A DNA stretch of 64,000 nucleotides from Candidatus Fermentibacteraceae bacterium (lineage in GTDB: Bacteria > Fermentibacterota > Fermentibacteria > Fermentibacterales > JCC-6), in NCBI GenBank assembly GCA_016744855.1, contig JADGDO010000007.1:1-64000 (forward strand), in the 5' to 3' direction. Position 1 is the first letter of the stretch. The number at the start of each line of letters is the position of its first letter. Of the stretch, positions 7,458 to 16,656 are shown one piece after another. The translations under genes and the position numbers were made by a program. A model generated the notes under the pieces. That model worked only from the letters and a program-made list of their open reading frames with translations, searched no databases and was not told where the DNA came from.

Positions 7458-8699
7458 TTACTTCAGTTTATTGAAAAATTTGCTTATTCTACTTGAAACG
7501 CTCTTGTATCCCGCTCTCCGTTTCAGACCAGTATCAGCTCGTCTTAGCTCCAGTCCGTGTTTAACGAGACCAATCGCGGTAGCCATCTCTGGTGTTTTTG
7601 CCAGCTTACTGCCAGACTTCACAGCCCTTGGAGTACCGGGTTCAACCTGATGACCAGTTATAGCTGTTGCAGCTTCAATGATTCCTGCCATTCTTGCTGC
7701 TCCTCCGGTAACCACCATGCCACCTGTTAGACTGGCCACACCAATTCCCGATGCGGCTATCTCTTCGGCTGTGAAATTAAAAATTTCTTCGATCCTCTGT
7801 GCAGCAATCTGAGTGAGTACAGGCAAGGCAACGGAAACAGAGCCCCGTCCACCCACCTTTCTCACTGAAAGAGTGCTTTTCTCTGCGAACTGATTCACAG
7901 CTGCTACTTTTTCAGTTTTCAGTTTTTCTGCATCGTTCCAGGAGATACCAAGACTCTGTATATCGGAAGTTATTTTGTTGCCACCCATAGCGAAAGAGGA
8001 AAGGTGAATAGGAGAACCCCCGTAGTAGACAACAATATCTGTATTTGCAGAACCTATATCAACAACAACCGTACCAACCTGTTTTTCATCAGCATTCAAC
8101 ACTGCTGCCGCACTCGCCACAGCAGAGGGGATAACAGCATCAACAGCAATTCCAGCGTTTTGTACAACTGTTCTTAAATTCTCAGCCGCAATTCTGTCGG
8201 CGTAGATAGTGTAAACTCGTGCTTGCACAGAAACAGACTTGAGCCCTACAGGAGGGTCCGGAAGCTGTGAGAAACCACCGAATGAGTAATCTCTGATTGT
8301 TCGTTCCAGTACCTCACAACCGGAGGGAAGTGTGATGTTACCTGCACTTGCCTCCACCTGACTTATGTCATCCTCAGTAATTTCCTCAGGTTCTTCAGAT
8401 CTGCCCTCTCCGATTTGAACCGTAGCTGATGCCAGAATTCCACGTACATGCAGTCCAGTTATGTTGATAAATGCTGATTCGACTTCAAGACCACAGGTCT
8501 GCTCTGCTTCCTCAACTGCCCGTTGTATTGCTTCGCCAGCAATCGAGGCATTTACAAGAACTCCCTGACGAATGTGACCGCTGCAGGGACATATCCCTAC
8601 ACCAGCAATTTCAAGAACTGAATTTTCATCTTCAAGAGCAATAACACATCTTACTCCGGAGCAACCAATATCAATACCGGTAATTATATTTCTTTCCAT
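7458..8699 (-). CDS. ftsA: Cell division protein FtsA
   Basis: Actin-like ATPase of 413 aa that anchors FtsZ to the membrane. The N-terminal ATP-binding motif GIDIGCSGVRCVIA, the second phosphate motif VVVDIGSANTDIVVY and the GGMVVTGGAARM adenosine motif are present. The C-terminal helix VSSRISKFFNKLK is the amphipathic membrane-targeting sequence. It lies directly upstream of ftsZ, and its start overlaps the ftsQ stop region by one base, consistent with one operon. Confidence 0.97.
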   Translation of the reverse strand: MERNIITGIDIGCSGVRCVIALEDENSVLEIAGVGICPCSGHIRQGVLVNASIAGEAIQRAVEEAEQTCGLEVESAFINITGLHVRGILASATVQIGEGRSEEPEEITEDDISQVEASAGNITLPSGCEVLERTIRDYSFGGFSQLPDPPVGLKSVSVQARVYTIYADRIAAENLRTVVQNAGIAVDAVIPSAVASAAAVLNADEKQVGTVVVDIGSANTDIVVYYGGSPIHLSSFAMGGNKITSDIQSLGISWNDAEKLKTEKVAAVNQFAEKSTLSVRKVGGRGSVSVALPVLTQIAAQRIEEIFNFTAEEIAASGIGVASLTGGMVVTGGAARMAGIIEAATAITGHQVEPGTPRAVKSGSKLAKTPEMATAIGLVKHGLELRRADTGLKRRAGYKSVSSRISKFFNKLK

Positions 8700-9367
8700 T
8701 ATGTTTCCTCCGTGGATCTCAGTACCGCCAGATCCCGATACCTGAGATCAACAACATCTGTCTGCTCTGTAACAACTGAGCTAATGCTCTGCCACATGGC
8801 CCAGCTTTCATCTGCCCTTGAAGGATCAAGAATTATCCTTTTCCCATTTTCTGTTAAAACTATTTCCCTGCTGCTCACCTGCATTGAGGCAGAACCGTTC
8901 AACTCGCGCTGTATAAACAAATCAAGAGCTGCATTAATTACTTTTCTCTCCGGTTCTCCGATAATCTCTATTACTGGCAGCTGATCATTTCCCCATTCAA
9001 CAGGAAGTGGGTCACCTGAGGGAGTCACAGGAATTGACCTATCGCTGTATTCTAGAATTACAGAAGGTTCTCTGGTTGAAAAAGTGATGACCAGAGTTTC
9101 AGGATAGTGTACTCTAATTTCAACCGAATCGACCCCTTCAACTGCAAGCAGTGATTGTTGAAGGGAATCTGTATCCAGTTTTAAAAGAGAAACACCAAAA
9201 CAGGGCATAAGAACTTCTGAGATTTTCAAAGAATCCACTAAACTTGAATTGTCTATTCTTACTCTTGTCAGATTCAGGCGATTATCTCTTTCTGCCCATC
9301 TAACTCCCAACAGGAGAAGTGCGGTGAACAAAGCAAGAGCAGCTGTGAAAATCAAACCCTTCTTCAT
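8699..9367 (-). CDS. ftsQ: Cell division protein FtsQ/DivIB
   Basis: This 222-aa bitopic protein has a single N-terminal membrane segment (GLIFTAALALFTALLLLGV) and an extracytoplasmic POTRA-type region (LTRVRIDNSSLV...VDSVEIRVHYPETLVI). FtsQ links early and late divisome proteins (FtsB/L, FtsI/W). Sequence conservation in this family is low, so the call rests on the POTRA pattern and its place between murC and ftsA. It overlaps murC by 4 bp. Confidence 0.88.
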   Translation of the reverse strand: MKKGLIFTAALALFTALLLLGVRWAERDNRLNLTRVRIDNSSLVDSLKISEVLMPCFGVSLLKLDTDSLQQSLLAVEGVDSVEIRVHYPETLVITFSTREPSVILEYSDRSIPVTPSGDPLPVEWGNDQLPVIEIIGEPERKVINAALDLFIQRELNGSASMQVSSREIVLTENGKRIILDPSRADESWAMWQSISSVVTEQTDVVDLRYRDLAVLRSTEET

Positions 9368-10686
9368 TGGCCAACCTCCTGAAGAATTTTTCTTGCCTCT
9401 GAGTCGATAGAACCAGCTCCCATAAATATCAGGACACCACCGGTAGAAGATCTAAGGACATCCCCTATCTGATCCATTAAAATTTGAGTGCAATGCGCAC
9501 CACTTCGCTTTGCCGCTGCGCATACCAGGCTGCTGTCTACTCCTGGAAGCGCTTTTTCTCTTGCCTGAAAAATTGGAAGAACATACGAGTTGTCGGCTAT
9601 CAACAGGGCACTGCCCATTTCTCTGTATAGAAGAGAAGTTCTTGAAGGAAGGTGGGGTTGAAAAACAACTGTTACAGGTCCATTAGAAAGTTTTTTTACA
9701 GAGCTGAGAGCCGCGGCTATTTCATCGGGATGGTGTGCGTAGTCGCTTACAACTGTTGTGCCGTTATACTCTCCGATTTTCTCCAGTCTTCTTGATACTC
9801 CGGGCCATGAAGCGAGAGCTTCTATTGCCCTGTCAGCTGGAATTCCACAGGCTGTTGAAAGAGCTACTGCAACCTGTGCATTCCTTACATTGTGAATACC
9901 GGGAGCAGGTAGAAATCCGTTGCACCCAAACAGTTTGTACTTTTCTCCCCAGCCTTTGTAACCAAGCATTTTCGCATCAACATCTCCACCGGGTCCGCTT
10001 GTCAGAATTGTTCTACCAATTCTTTCGGCCCAGAAAGCAAGACCTGGTTTTTCCATCGGAACAATGACAGTGCCTCCGGGAAGAACAGATTCAAGGAAAG
10101 CCTGAAAGGCCCATTCTAGAGCCTCAGGAGAACCATAGCACTCCAAATGCTCAAGGGCAAAACTTGTTACAGCAGCATGTGATGGAGTAAGCCTTAGGAA
10201 TGTTCTATCAAATTCATCTGATTCGACTATTGCAAGTTTGCCACCAGCTCTGAAATTACCGTTCCAGCAATTCATATTCCCACCGATAAAAACGGTTGGA
10301 TCAAAGCCAGTTTCCTGCGCTATCCACCCTGCCATGGAAGTTGTAGTTGTTTTACCATGAGCGCCAGCAATCGAAACCACTTTGTGGGAAGATGCCAGTT
10401 CAGCAAGGGCTTCGCTTCTCCGCATTGTTGAAATTCCAATTTCTCTCGCCCCTGAAAGTTCCAGATTATCTCTTGGGATTGCAGCTGAGAATACCAACAG
10501 GTCAATATTTTTCAGATGGGAAGTTGAATGACCAGTCTCAACAGTAATACCCAGCTTGCCCAGTGAAATTATTTTGTCGGGAGATGGTGAGCCATCACAG
10601 CCACTTACCTTGTTCCCCAATGCAGAGAACCACCCAGCAAGGGCACTCATTCCGGAACCGCATATTCCCATTATATGAACATTCAT
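9364..10686 (-). CDS. murC: UDP-N-acetylmuramate--L-alanine ligase
   Basis: This 440-aa Mur ligase adds L-Ala to UDP-MurNAc in the cytoplasm. The N-terminal Rossmann motif HIMGICGSGMSALA, the ATP-binding loop GAHGKTTTTSM (near residue 110), the ESDEFDRTF segment and YAHHPDEI of the C-terminal domain identify MurC. It overlaps murG and ftsQ by 4 bp each. The usual neighbours murB and ddl are absent from the cluster. Confidence 0.96.
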   Translation of the reverse strand: MNVHIMGICGSGMSALAGWFSALGNKVSGCDGSPSPDKIISLGKLGITVETGHSTSHLKNIDLLVFSAAIPRDNLELSGAREIGISTMRRSEALAELASSHKVVSIAGAHGKTTTTSMAGWIAQETGFDPTVFIGGNMNCWNGNFRAGGKLAIVESDEFDRTFLRLTPSHAAVTSFALEHLECYGSPEALEWAFQAFLESVLPGGTVIVPMEKPGLAFWAERIGRTILTSGPGGDVDAKMLGYKGWGEKYKLFGCNGFLPAPGIHNVRNAQVAVALSTACGIPADRAIEALASWPGVSRRLEKIGEYNGTTVVSDYAHHPDEIAAALSSVKKLSNGPVTVVFQPHLPSRTSLLYREMGSALLIADNSYVLPIFQAREKALPGVDSSLVCAAAKRSGAHCTQILMDQIGDVLRSSTGGVLIFMGAGSIDSEARKILQEVGQ

Positions 10687-11741
10687 TGCAGCAGCTCCCT
10701 TAGATTGGAGACAATTCGGCCTGCAGGATCTGAAGGAAAAATAGAAGCAATTGCCCGTGACATACCTTCAAGTTCCTTGCTATCACCAAGTAGCTGCATA
10801 AGCTGACTGCTAAAAGAAGAAGAATCCTCAGCTTCATTCTGAACCTGAAGCAAAGCGCCTCCGGTTTTCACAATGGCTAAAGCATTTGCAGTTTGGTGAT
10901 CCTCAGCAGCATAAGGGTAAGGAATAAAGACAGCCGGTAATCCAAAAGCTGCGAGCTCTGCTATTGTTTGCCCTCCGGCTCTGGCTACCGCCAGGTCAGC
11001 GGCAGAGTACCACATCGCGAGATCAACAAAAGGCTTTACAATAATGCTTGTATTCGCACTTTCTGAATTTTTAAGAGCTCTGGCATAATCTCTTTTACCA
11101 GACTGGAGAAGAACAGAAACATCACCTTGAATGCCCAAAGCAAGATCATTTATAGCTCTAGCGCCCTGACTGCCACCGAGAAAAAGAATTACCGGAAGGT
11201 TCTCTGGAATTCCAATCTGCTTTCGAGCAGATTGCCTGTCGGTTTTCTTCAAATGTTCAGAAACAGGAGTTCCGGTGTGAATAGCATTGCACTTCAGCCC
11301 TTCCTCACCCTCCTGAAAGCCGGTAAAGACAATTTTGCAGAACCTTGATGCGAGTCTGTTGCTTTTACCGGGTAGCGCATTGCTGTCAAAAACAGCAGCA
11401 GGTATTCCAAGTGATCTGGCAGCTATAACTGCAAAAAAGGAAGAATACCCTCCGGTTCCAAGAACAATGTCAGCCTTGATTGATTTCAGAAGTGATCTTG
11501 CATCGCAAAAAGCCTTCAATGCTGTGAAAGGCAGCAAGAGCTTCATGCCCTTATCTATTCTGGGCGGGTTCATTACGTGTACTTCGTTGGTTACCGAAGA
11601 ATACATCATTGAATCAACTGGCCTTGGAGTGCAGGCATAGGAAACTCTAAAAATATCAGAAGCTCTTTCCCCGACAGCAATTGCCGGAGCAATATGACCA
11701 CCGGTACCACCACCTGCTATCAAAAGATGCTGTCTGCTCAT
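10683..11741 (-). CDS. murG: UDP-GlcNAc:lipid I GlcNAc transferase
   Basis: GT28-family enzyme that converts lipid I to lipid II at the inner face of the membrane. The G-loop GGGTGGHIAPA at the N-terminus, the second G-loop LGGSQGARAIND, and the nucleotide-binding segment ARAGGQTIAELAAFGLPAV are visible. I place the start at the ATG at 11741 (protein MSRQHLLIAGGG...), which overlaps the ftsW stop as ATGA. The longer frame back to 11783 would run into ftsW for no reason. Confidence 0.96.
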   Translation of the reverse strand: MSRQHLLIAGGGTGGHIAPAIAVGERASDIFRVSYACTPRPVDSMMYSSVTNEVHVMNPPRIDKGMKLLLPFTALKAFCDARSLLKSIKADIVLGTGGYSSFFAVIAARSLGIPAAVFDSNALPGKSNRLASRFCKIVFTGFQEGEEGLKCNAIHTGTPVSEHLKKTDRQSARKQIGIPENLPVILFLGGSQGARAINDLALGIQGDVSVLLQSGKRDYARALKNSESANTSIIVKPFVDLAMWYSAADLAVARAGGQTIAELAAFGLPAVFIPYPYAAEDHQTANALAIVKTGGALLQVQNEAEDSSSFSSQLMQLLGDSKELEGMSRAIASIFPSDPAGRIVSNLRELLQ

Positions 11742-12844
11742 GTATTGGACCTCCTCGAAATACCGAGAACTGTTCCAATACAAATTAGATTCACTACCAT
11801 GGATGTCCCCCCCCAGGAGATGAGAGGCAGGGGCATTCCGGTTACAGGAATTACTCCACTGTTAACCAGTGTGTGTATCATCACGCCAGTAAGAAGAATT
11901 GCAGTGGCACCCCCGCCAACAACTGCATCAAATGTGGTATTTGCTCCTCTGGCAATCATGAGAGATGAAGTGAAAAGTAAAAAGAAGAGAATCAACACAG
12001 CAGATGTTCCAAGAAAGCCTGATTCCTCACCTATAACCGCAAGAATGAAATCAGTGTGCGCTTCGGGAAGAAATCCCCTTTTTTGACGACTTTGCCCAAG
12101 CCCTCTTCCGGAGAAACCACCGCTTCCCAGAGTTATCCTTGCCTGGAGAGTTTGGTAATTATCTTCCTGTTCCATTGTATTTTCCTGAAGCGAGGCCTTT
12201 ATCCTGTCCAACTGGTAATCACCTCTGATGAGGACTGTCGATGAACCGATCAGGAGCATCCCACCTATCAGAATCGCAAGATGAGAGAATTTGGCTCCAG
12301 CAACAAAAAGAACAACAAGCATTACGAATAGAGTGAATGCGGTGCCTGAAAGATCAGGTTGAAGCATTGTTAAGAGACTGGGCAACAATGCAAGTAGTGC
12401 GATGATAAAAACGCCTTTGAATTTTCGAATATCTACTGTTCCCTTTGAAATCAGTACTCCGGCGAAAAGAACAAATCCGAATCTCATAAAATCTGATGGA
12501 AGAATTCGCACTCCGAAATCAAGCCACCTGACTGATCCGTTTATCCGTGGAGCAAATTGTGTATCCTTTAGCACAAATGTAGCAATAATCGCAAGAAAAC
12601 TTAAAATGTATACAGGCAAAGCTGTGTTCTTAAAAAATCTATCTGATCGGGTTGACAAAGCCATACAAGCGACAATCCCGACAAGTATCCTGATAACATG
12701 CCCCTTCAGATATGTGGTATCTGAGCCTGTTTCCTTCAGTGAATAGAAAGAGCTGGCAGTACCGACTGCTAGAATCCCTATGACAAGGATTGTAATAGTA
12801 GCACCCATCAGAACTTTTCTTGCAAGAGCTGAATTGTTTGTCAT
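11738..12844 (-). CDS. ftsW: Lipid II polymerase FtsW (SEDS family)
   Basis: This 368-aa protein has about ten membrane segments and belongs to the SEDS glycosyltransferases that polymerise septal peptidoglycan with FtsI. Family landmarks are QPDLSGTAFTLFVM, GLGQSRQKRGFLPEAHTDFILAVIGEE (in part) and GMPLPLISWGGTSM near the C-terminus. Its place between murD and murG is the classical one for ftsW. It overlaps murD by 4 bp and murG by 4 bp. Confidence 0.95.
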   Translation of the reverse strand: MTNNSALARKVLMGATITILVIGILAVGTASSFYSLKETGSDTTYLKGHVIRILVGIVACMALSTRSDRFFKNTALPVYILSFLAIIATFVLKDTQFAPRINGSVRWLDFGVRILPSDFMRFGFVLFAGVLISKGTVDIRKFKGVFIIALLALLPSLLTMLQPDLSGTAFTLFVMLVVLFVAGAKFSHLAILIGGMLLIGSSTVLIRGDYQLDRIKASLQENTMEQEDNYQTLQARITLGSGGFSGRGLGQSRQKRGFLPEAHTDFILAVIGEESGFLGTSAVLILFFLLFTSSLMIARGANTTFDAVVGGGATAILLTGVMIHTLVNSGVIPVTGMPLPLISWGGTSMVVNLICIGTVLGISRRSNT

Positions 12845-14187
12845 TTGAGACCCTCAACAAGCTTCTTAAAGTGGTCCCCTCGCTCTTCAAAATTTGTGTA
12901 CTGATCAAAACTTGCACAACCAGGAGAAAGAAGGATGGAATCCCCCCGTTTGGCAATTAGAGAGGCAGCTTGAACGGCCTGCTCAAGATCATTAACGGCT
13001 GTTATGCCAACACTTCCTTGCCATTGAACAGCAAGTGATTCCCGCCCGGAACCAAAGAGAACAATACCTTTAACTTTCTCATAAATCAGATCTTTCAATA
13101 CACCGTAGTCACTATTTTTTTCTTTGCCACCAGCTATAAGAACGACTTTACTCTCGAAGCTCTCCAGTGCGACTTTAAGTGAATCAATATTTGTAGATTT
13201 GGAATCATTAAACCAGAGAAAACCTCCAGCTATACCGAGAGGTTCAATTCTGTGAGGTACACCTGTGAAATTTTTCAGCCCGTGAGTCAATTTTTCTGCT
13301 GGTATTCCATAGGAAACAGCCATACAGATAACAGCAAGGGCATTTGCAATATTGTGTTTTCCTGGAAGTGCAAGGGTATTCGAGTGAATGACTTCAACAG
13401 ATCCGGTTGCATCTTTAAAGCAGAGCATACCCTTCTTATCCATCCATGCGCCGAGAGGAACTTCTCCATTTAGAGAAAAATACATCTGTGTTCCACCGGA
13501 TAAGTCTCTGTATTTATCCAGAAGCGGATCATCGTAGTTGAGAAGAGCTGTATCACCTGCTCCCTGATTAAGGAAGATGCGGCTCTTCGCCTCGCCGTAT
13601 TTTTCCATTGTTCCATGTCTGGCAAGATGATCAGGTGTTAGATTCAGAATTGCTGCGCAGGCGGCCTTGATAGTCAGCGTAGTTTCAAGTTGATAGCTAC
13701 TCAATTCAAGAACGAAAACAGGGCACTCTGGATTGTCCAATACAGCATCACTGAATGCGTAGCCGATGTTTCCAGCAGCAATGGCCTGTTTCCCTGGTTC
13801 TGATGATCTGATAACATGACTAAGCCATTCAACAGTGGTTGTCTTACCATTGGAACCTGTAATAGCAAGCACATCAGCCCCAGTGTTCAACCATGCAAGT
13901 TCAACTTCGCTGATAACTGGAATACCAAGCTTTTCAGCCATAGCTGGAGCAGCGGATGATATCGGTACTCCAGGACTTAAAACAAGCATGGAGAGTCCGG
14001 AAAAGTCTGCTTCTGAGAATTCACCAAAAACAGTTTCAGTCATGTACGCAGTTCCAGAGGCAGAAGGTGAATTATCGAAGCCTGTGACAGAAAAGCCGGA
14101 CTCGGCAAGAAGCCTGGCTGCAGCTGCACCGCTGCGACCCATCCCCACCACACCTGCTTTCCTTACCGCTTCGGTAATTGGATTCAT
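12841..14187 (-). CDS. murD: UDP-MurNAc-L-alanine--D-glutamate ligase
   Basis: This 448-aa Mur ligase adds D-Glu to UDP-MurNAc-L-Ala. GVVGMGRSGAAAARLLAESG is the N-terminal dinucleotide-type fold, GSNGKTTTVEWL the ATP loop, LNLTPDHLARHGTMEKYGEAK the central domain and FNDSKSTNIDSLKVAL the C-terminal domain. It starts 10 bp after mraY and overlaps ftsW. Confidence 0.97.
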   Translation of the reverse strand: MNPITEAVRKAGVVGMGRSGAAAARLLAESGFSVTGFDNSPSASGTAYMTETVFGEFSEADFSGLSMLVLSPGVPISSAAPAMAEKLGIPVISEVELAWLNTGADVLAITGSNGKTTTVEWLSHVIRSSEPGKQAIAAGNIGYAFSDAVLDNPECPVFVLELSSYQLETTLTIKAACAAILNLTPDHLARHGTMEKYGEAKSRIFLNQGAGDTALLNYDDPLLDKYRDLSGGTQMYFSLNGEVPLGAWMDKKGMLCFKDATGSVEVIHSNTLALPGKHNIANALAVICMAVSYGIPAEKLTHGLKNFTGVPHRIEPLGIAGGFLWFNDSKSTNIDSLKVALESFESKVVLIAGGKEKNSDYGVLKDLIYEKVKGIVLFGSGRESLAVQWQGSVGITAVNDLEQAVQAASLIAKRGDSILLSPGCASFDQYTNFEERGDHFKKLVEGLK

Positions 14188-14197
14188 ATCCCCTTGC

Positions 14198-15361
14198 CTA
14201 TCTAATCTTTAGGGTGCTTAAAGCAACCAGTGCAAGAATAATCGCAATGATCCAGAAACGAACAACGACTTTACTTTCAGACCAGCCAATCAATTCAAAG
14301 TGATGATGAATTGGTGCCATTTTAAAAACACGTTTTCCAGTTCTCTTGAAATGGCCAACCTGAATCATTACACTGAGGGCTTCTGCAACAAAAACGCCAC
14401 CGACAAGAACAAGAAGCAATTCATTACGGGTTACAACCGCCATCGAACCGATTGCTCCACCGAGGGCAAGCGATCCCGTATCACCCATAAACACTTCTGC
14501 TGGGTTGGAATTGTACCAGAGAAACCCAAGGCATGCTCCTACAGCAGCACCGGCAAACACAAGAACCTCTCCGACACCTGGAAGGTGGGAAAACTGTAGA
14601 TAGCTAGCAAAATTTGCGTGACCAAGAAAATAGGCCAGCGCACCGAATGTCAGAATCGAGATAAGACTCACTCCGGTAGCAAGCCCATCCAAACCATCTG
14701 TAAGGTTTACTGCATTTGATGTTCCCGAGAGAACAAGTATTACTAGAAGAACGTAAAAGATACCCAGATCAAGTCTTATGCTCTTAAAGAAAGGAACAGT
14801 TGTTTCAGTTGAAGTAATAGTAATTTCCTGCGCCTCGTCATCCAAATCAACAGTTCTGACTGAAGGTATGTAGCTGGAGTGAACTCCCTCAGAAACAGGC
14901 TGAGGTGGAGTATTGAATAGCCAGATCCCTATAATCAGACCGAGTGCAACCTGACCTGCAAGCTTGTATCTGCCTATCAATCCTTTTGATGAATGTCTAA
15001 CTACCTTAAGATAATCATCGAGAAGACCGATCAATCCCATCCAAACTGTAGAGACAAGAACAACCAGCAAAGCAGTACTGTTTAGTCGACCCCAGAGAAG
15101 AACCGGGACAAGCAGAGAAACAAGAATAATCACTCCACCCATGGTAGGAGTTCCCTGTTTTTTTAGATGACTGGTTGGCCCGTCTGCTCTTACTTCCTGG
15201 CCGATCTGATGATTTCGAAGAAAGCCAATAATCTTTCCTCCGAAAAGAAAGCTAATCAGCATTGCAGTAAGCGTTGCTCCTGCAGCCCGGAATGTGATGT
15301 ATCCGAACAGGTTGAATATTGTAGAAGCCTCCCTGAATGGATACAGCAACCAATAGAGCAT
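14198..15361 (-). CDS. mraY: Phospho-MurNAc-pentapeptide transferase
   Basis: Polytopic membrane enzyme that makes lipid I from UDP-MurNAc-pentapeptide and undecaprenyl phosphate. The motifs are clear: KKQGTPTMGG, LLDDYLKV (catalytic Asp pair), SNAVNLTDGLDGLATG, FMGDTGSLALGG and MAPIHHHFELIGWSESKV. At 387 aa it is longer than the usual 320-360. The extra length is a loop of about 45 residues after the fourth membrane region (VSEGVHSSYIPSV...TSTETTVPFF). Its start abuts the murF stop at 15361. Confidence 0.97.
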   Translation of the reverse strand: MLYWLLYPFREASTIFNLFGYITFRAAGATLTAMLISFLFGGKIIGFLRNHQIGQEVRADGPTSHLKKQGTPTMGGVIILVSLLVPVLLWGRLNSTALLVVLVSTVWMGLIGLLDDYLKVVRHSSKGLIGRYKLAGQVALGLIIGIWLFNTPPQPVSEGVHSSYIPSVRTVDLDDEAQEITITSTETTVPFFKSIRLDLGIFYVLLVILVLSGTSNAVNLTDGLDGLATGVSLISILTFGALAYFLGHANFASYLQFSHLPGVGEVLVFAGAAVGACLGFLWYNSNPAEVFMGDTGSLALGGAIGSMAVVTRNELLLVLVGGVFVAEALSVMIQVGHFKRTGKRVFKMAPIHHHFELIGWSESKVVVRFWIIAIILALVALSTLKIR

Positions 15362-16656
15362 TAAATACCTTCCTTTTCAAGCTCTCGGACCAGCAGCCCG
15401 AGTCTTATTGAATTACTACCTTTTACAAGTAAGGATGATCCTGGTTCGACAGATTCTCTCACCAAGCTCAAAGCTTCTTCCCAGTCAACCGCCAGTGATT
15501 TCTCTATTCCTGAATGGTGCTTTGAGGCCTCTCTGTACATGCGTCCGACAAGAATTACACGGTCAATTCCCAAATCTTCAACTGCCTGCAGTACCTCTTT
15601 GTGACCAGAGAGAGAGTGATCCCCTAATTCAAGCATATCACCAAGTACGGCAATAACTGGTTTTTCATGCATTTGAATCGCTGATTTCAGGCATGCCACT
15701 GTTGACTGGGGGTTGGCATTGTAACTCTCATCAATGACAGTTATTCCTTGCGACATGAAAACACTGCCTCTACCTTTTACGGGATTAAGAAGTGATATAG
15801 CAGCAGCTGAGTCAACTGGATCAATGCCGAGTCTCTGCGCAGCGGCCATGGCTGCAACTGCATTCTGCATGTTGTGTTCACCGGCATGTTCAAGAACAAG
15901 ATCAATACCCCATGGCATTGCTCTGCCATTCTCGAGCCAGAAATCTCCACCGGTTCCGTGAGTAATGATTTCAAGACCCCGGAGTTCGGCCTCTCGCAAG
16001 AGAATTTCTTCTCCGGCAGGTATTACAGCAATACCACCTTTTTCTGTACAGTGAAGAAGTTCAGCTTTCGCTTCAATAATTTTTTCTCTTGTGCCGAAAT
16101 TTTCAATATGAGCAGTACCTATGTTTGTAATCAGTGAGAGATTGGGCCTTGCAGCCCACCCGAGCCTCGAAAGCTCTCCAGCGTGGTTCATTCCCATTTC
16201 AAGAACCAGAATCTCGACTGAGGACGGTGTGTTCAATAAGGTCAGGGGCAGTCCCAGATGATTATTCAGATTTCCTTTTGTCTGCCATGACTTGTATTTT
16301 GTTGACAAGGCAGCATTAAGCATTATTCTGGTGGTTGTTTTTCCACTCGAACCGGTAACACCGACCACAGGATATTTGATGCAGTCCCGGGCCCAGGCTC
16401 CAGCTTCCATGAGTGCTTCTTCAACGCTATCAACTTCCAGGATTGATCCTGTAAACCCATCCCTGGAGACAACAGCGGCACCTCCGGCTCCAAGAACGTC
16501 TGCAACAAAAGAATGACCGTCCGTGTTTATTCCGGGCAGCGCAAAAAATAGTGATGAAGGACCGGCATTTCGAGAGTCTATCACAGCATGGCTGAACATG
16601 TATTCTTCAGGTGCCGGACAACCCAGTCTTGCAGAAAGAGAAATCAGAGAACGCAT
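15361..16656 (-). CDS. murF: UDP-MurNAc-tripeptide--D-alanyl-D-alanine ligase
   Basis: This 431-aa ligase adds D-Ala-D-Ala to the UDP-MurNAc tripeptide. The Mur N-domain region (FSHAVIDSRNAGPSSLFFAL), the ATP loop GVTGSSGKTTTRIML, the EMGMNHAGEL motif and VIDESYNANPQST (the NANP signature of MurF) are present. It overlaps murE by 13 bp. The D-Ala-D-Ala supplier ddl is not in this cluster. Confidence 0.97.
   Translation of the reverse strand: MRSLISLSARLGCPAPEEYMFSHAVIDSRNAGPSSLFFALPGINTDGHSFVADVLGAGGAAVVSRDGFTGSILEVDSVEEALMEAGAWARDCIKYPVVGVTGSSGKTTTRIMLNAALSTKYKSWQTKGNLNNHLGLPLTLLNTPSSVEILVLEMGMNHAGELSRLGWAARPNLSLITNIGTAHIENFGTREKIIEAKAELLHCTEKGGIAVIPAGEEILLREAELRGLEIITHGTGGDFWLENGRAMPWGIDLVLEHAGEHNMQNAVAAMAAAQRLGIDPVDSAAAISLLNPVKGRGSVFMSQGITVIDESYNANPQSTVACLKSAIQMHEKPVIAVLGDMLELGDHSLSGHKEVLQAVEDLGIDRVILVGRMYREASKHHSGIEKSLAVDWEEALSLVRESVEPGSSLLVKGSNSIRLGLLVRELEKEGI

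Noticed and set aside
6432-7496. Long plus-strand ORFs antisense to ftsZ
   Set aside because: The ftsZ frame is certain; the antisense frames have no family features or initiation sites.
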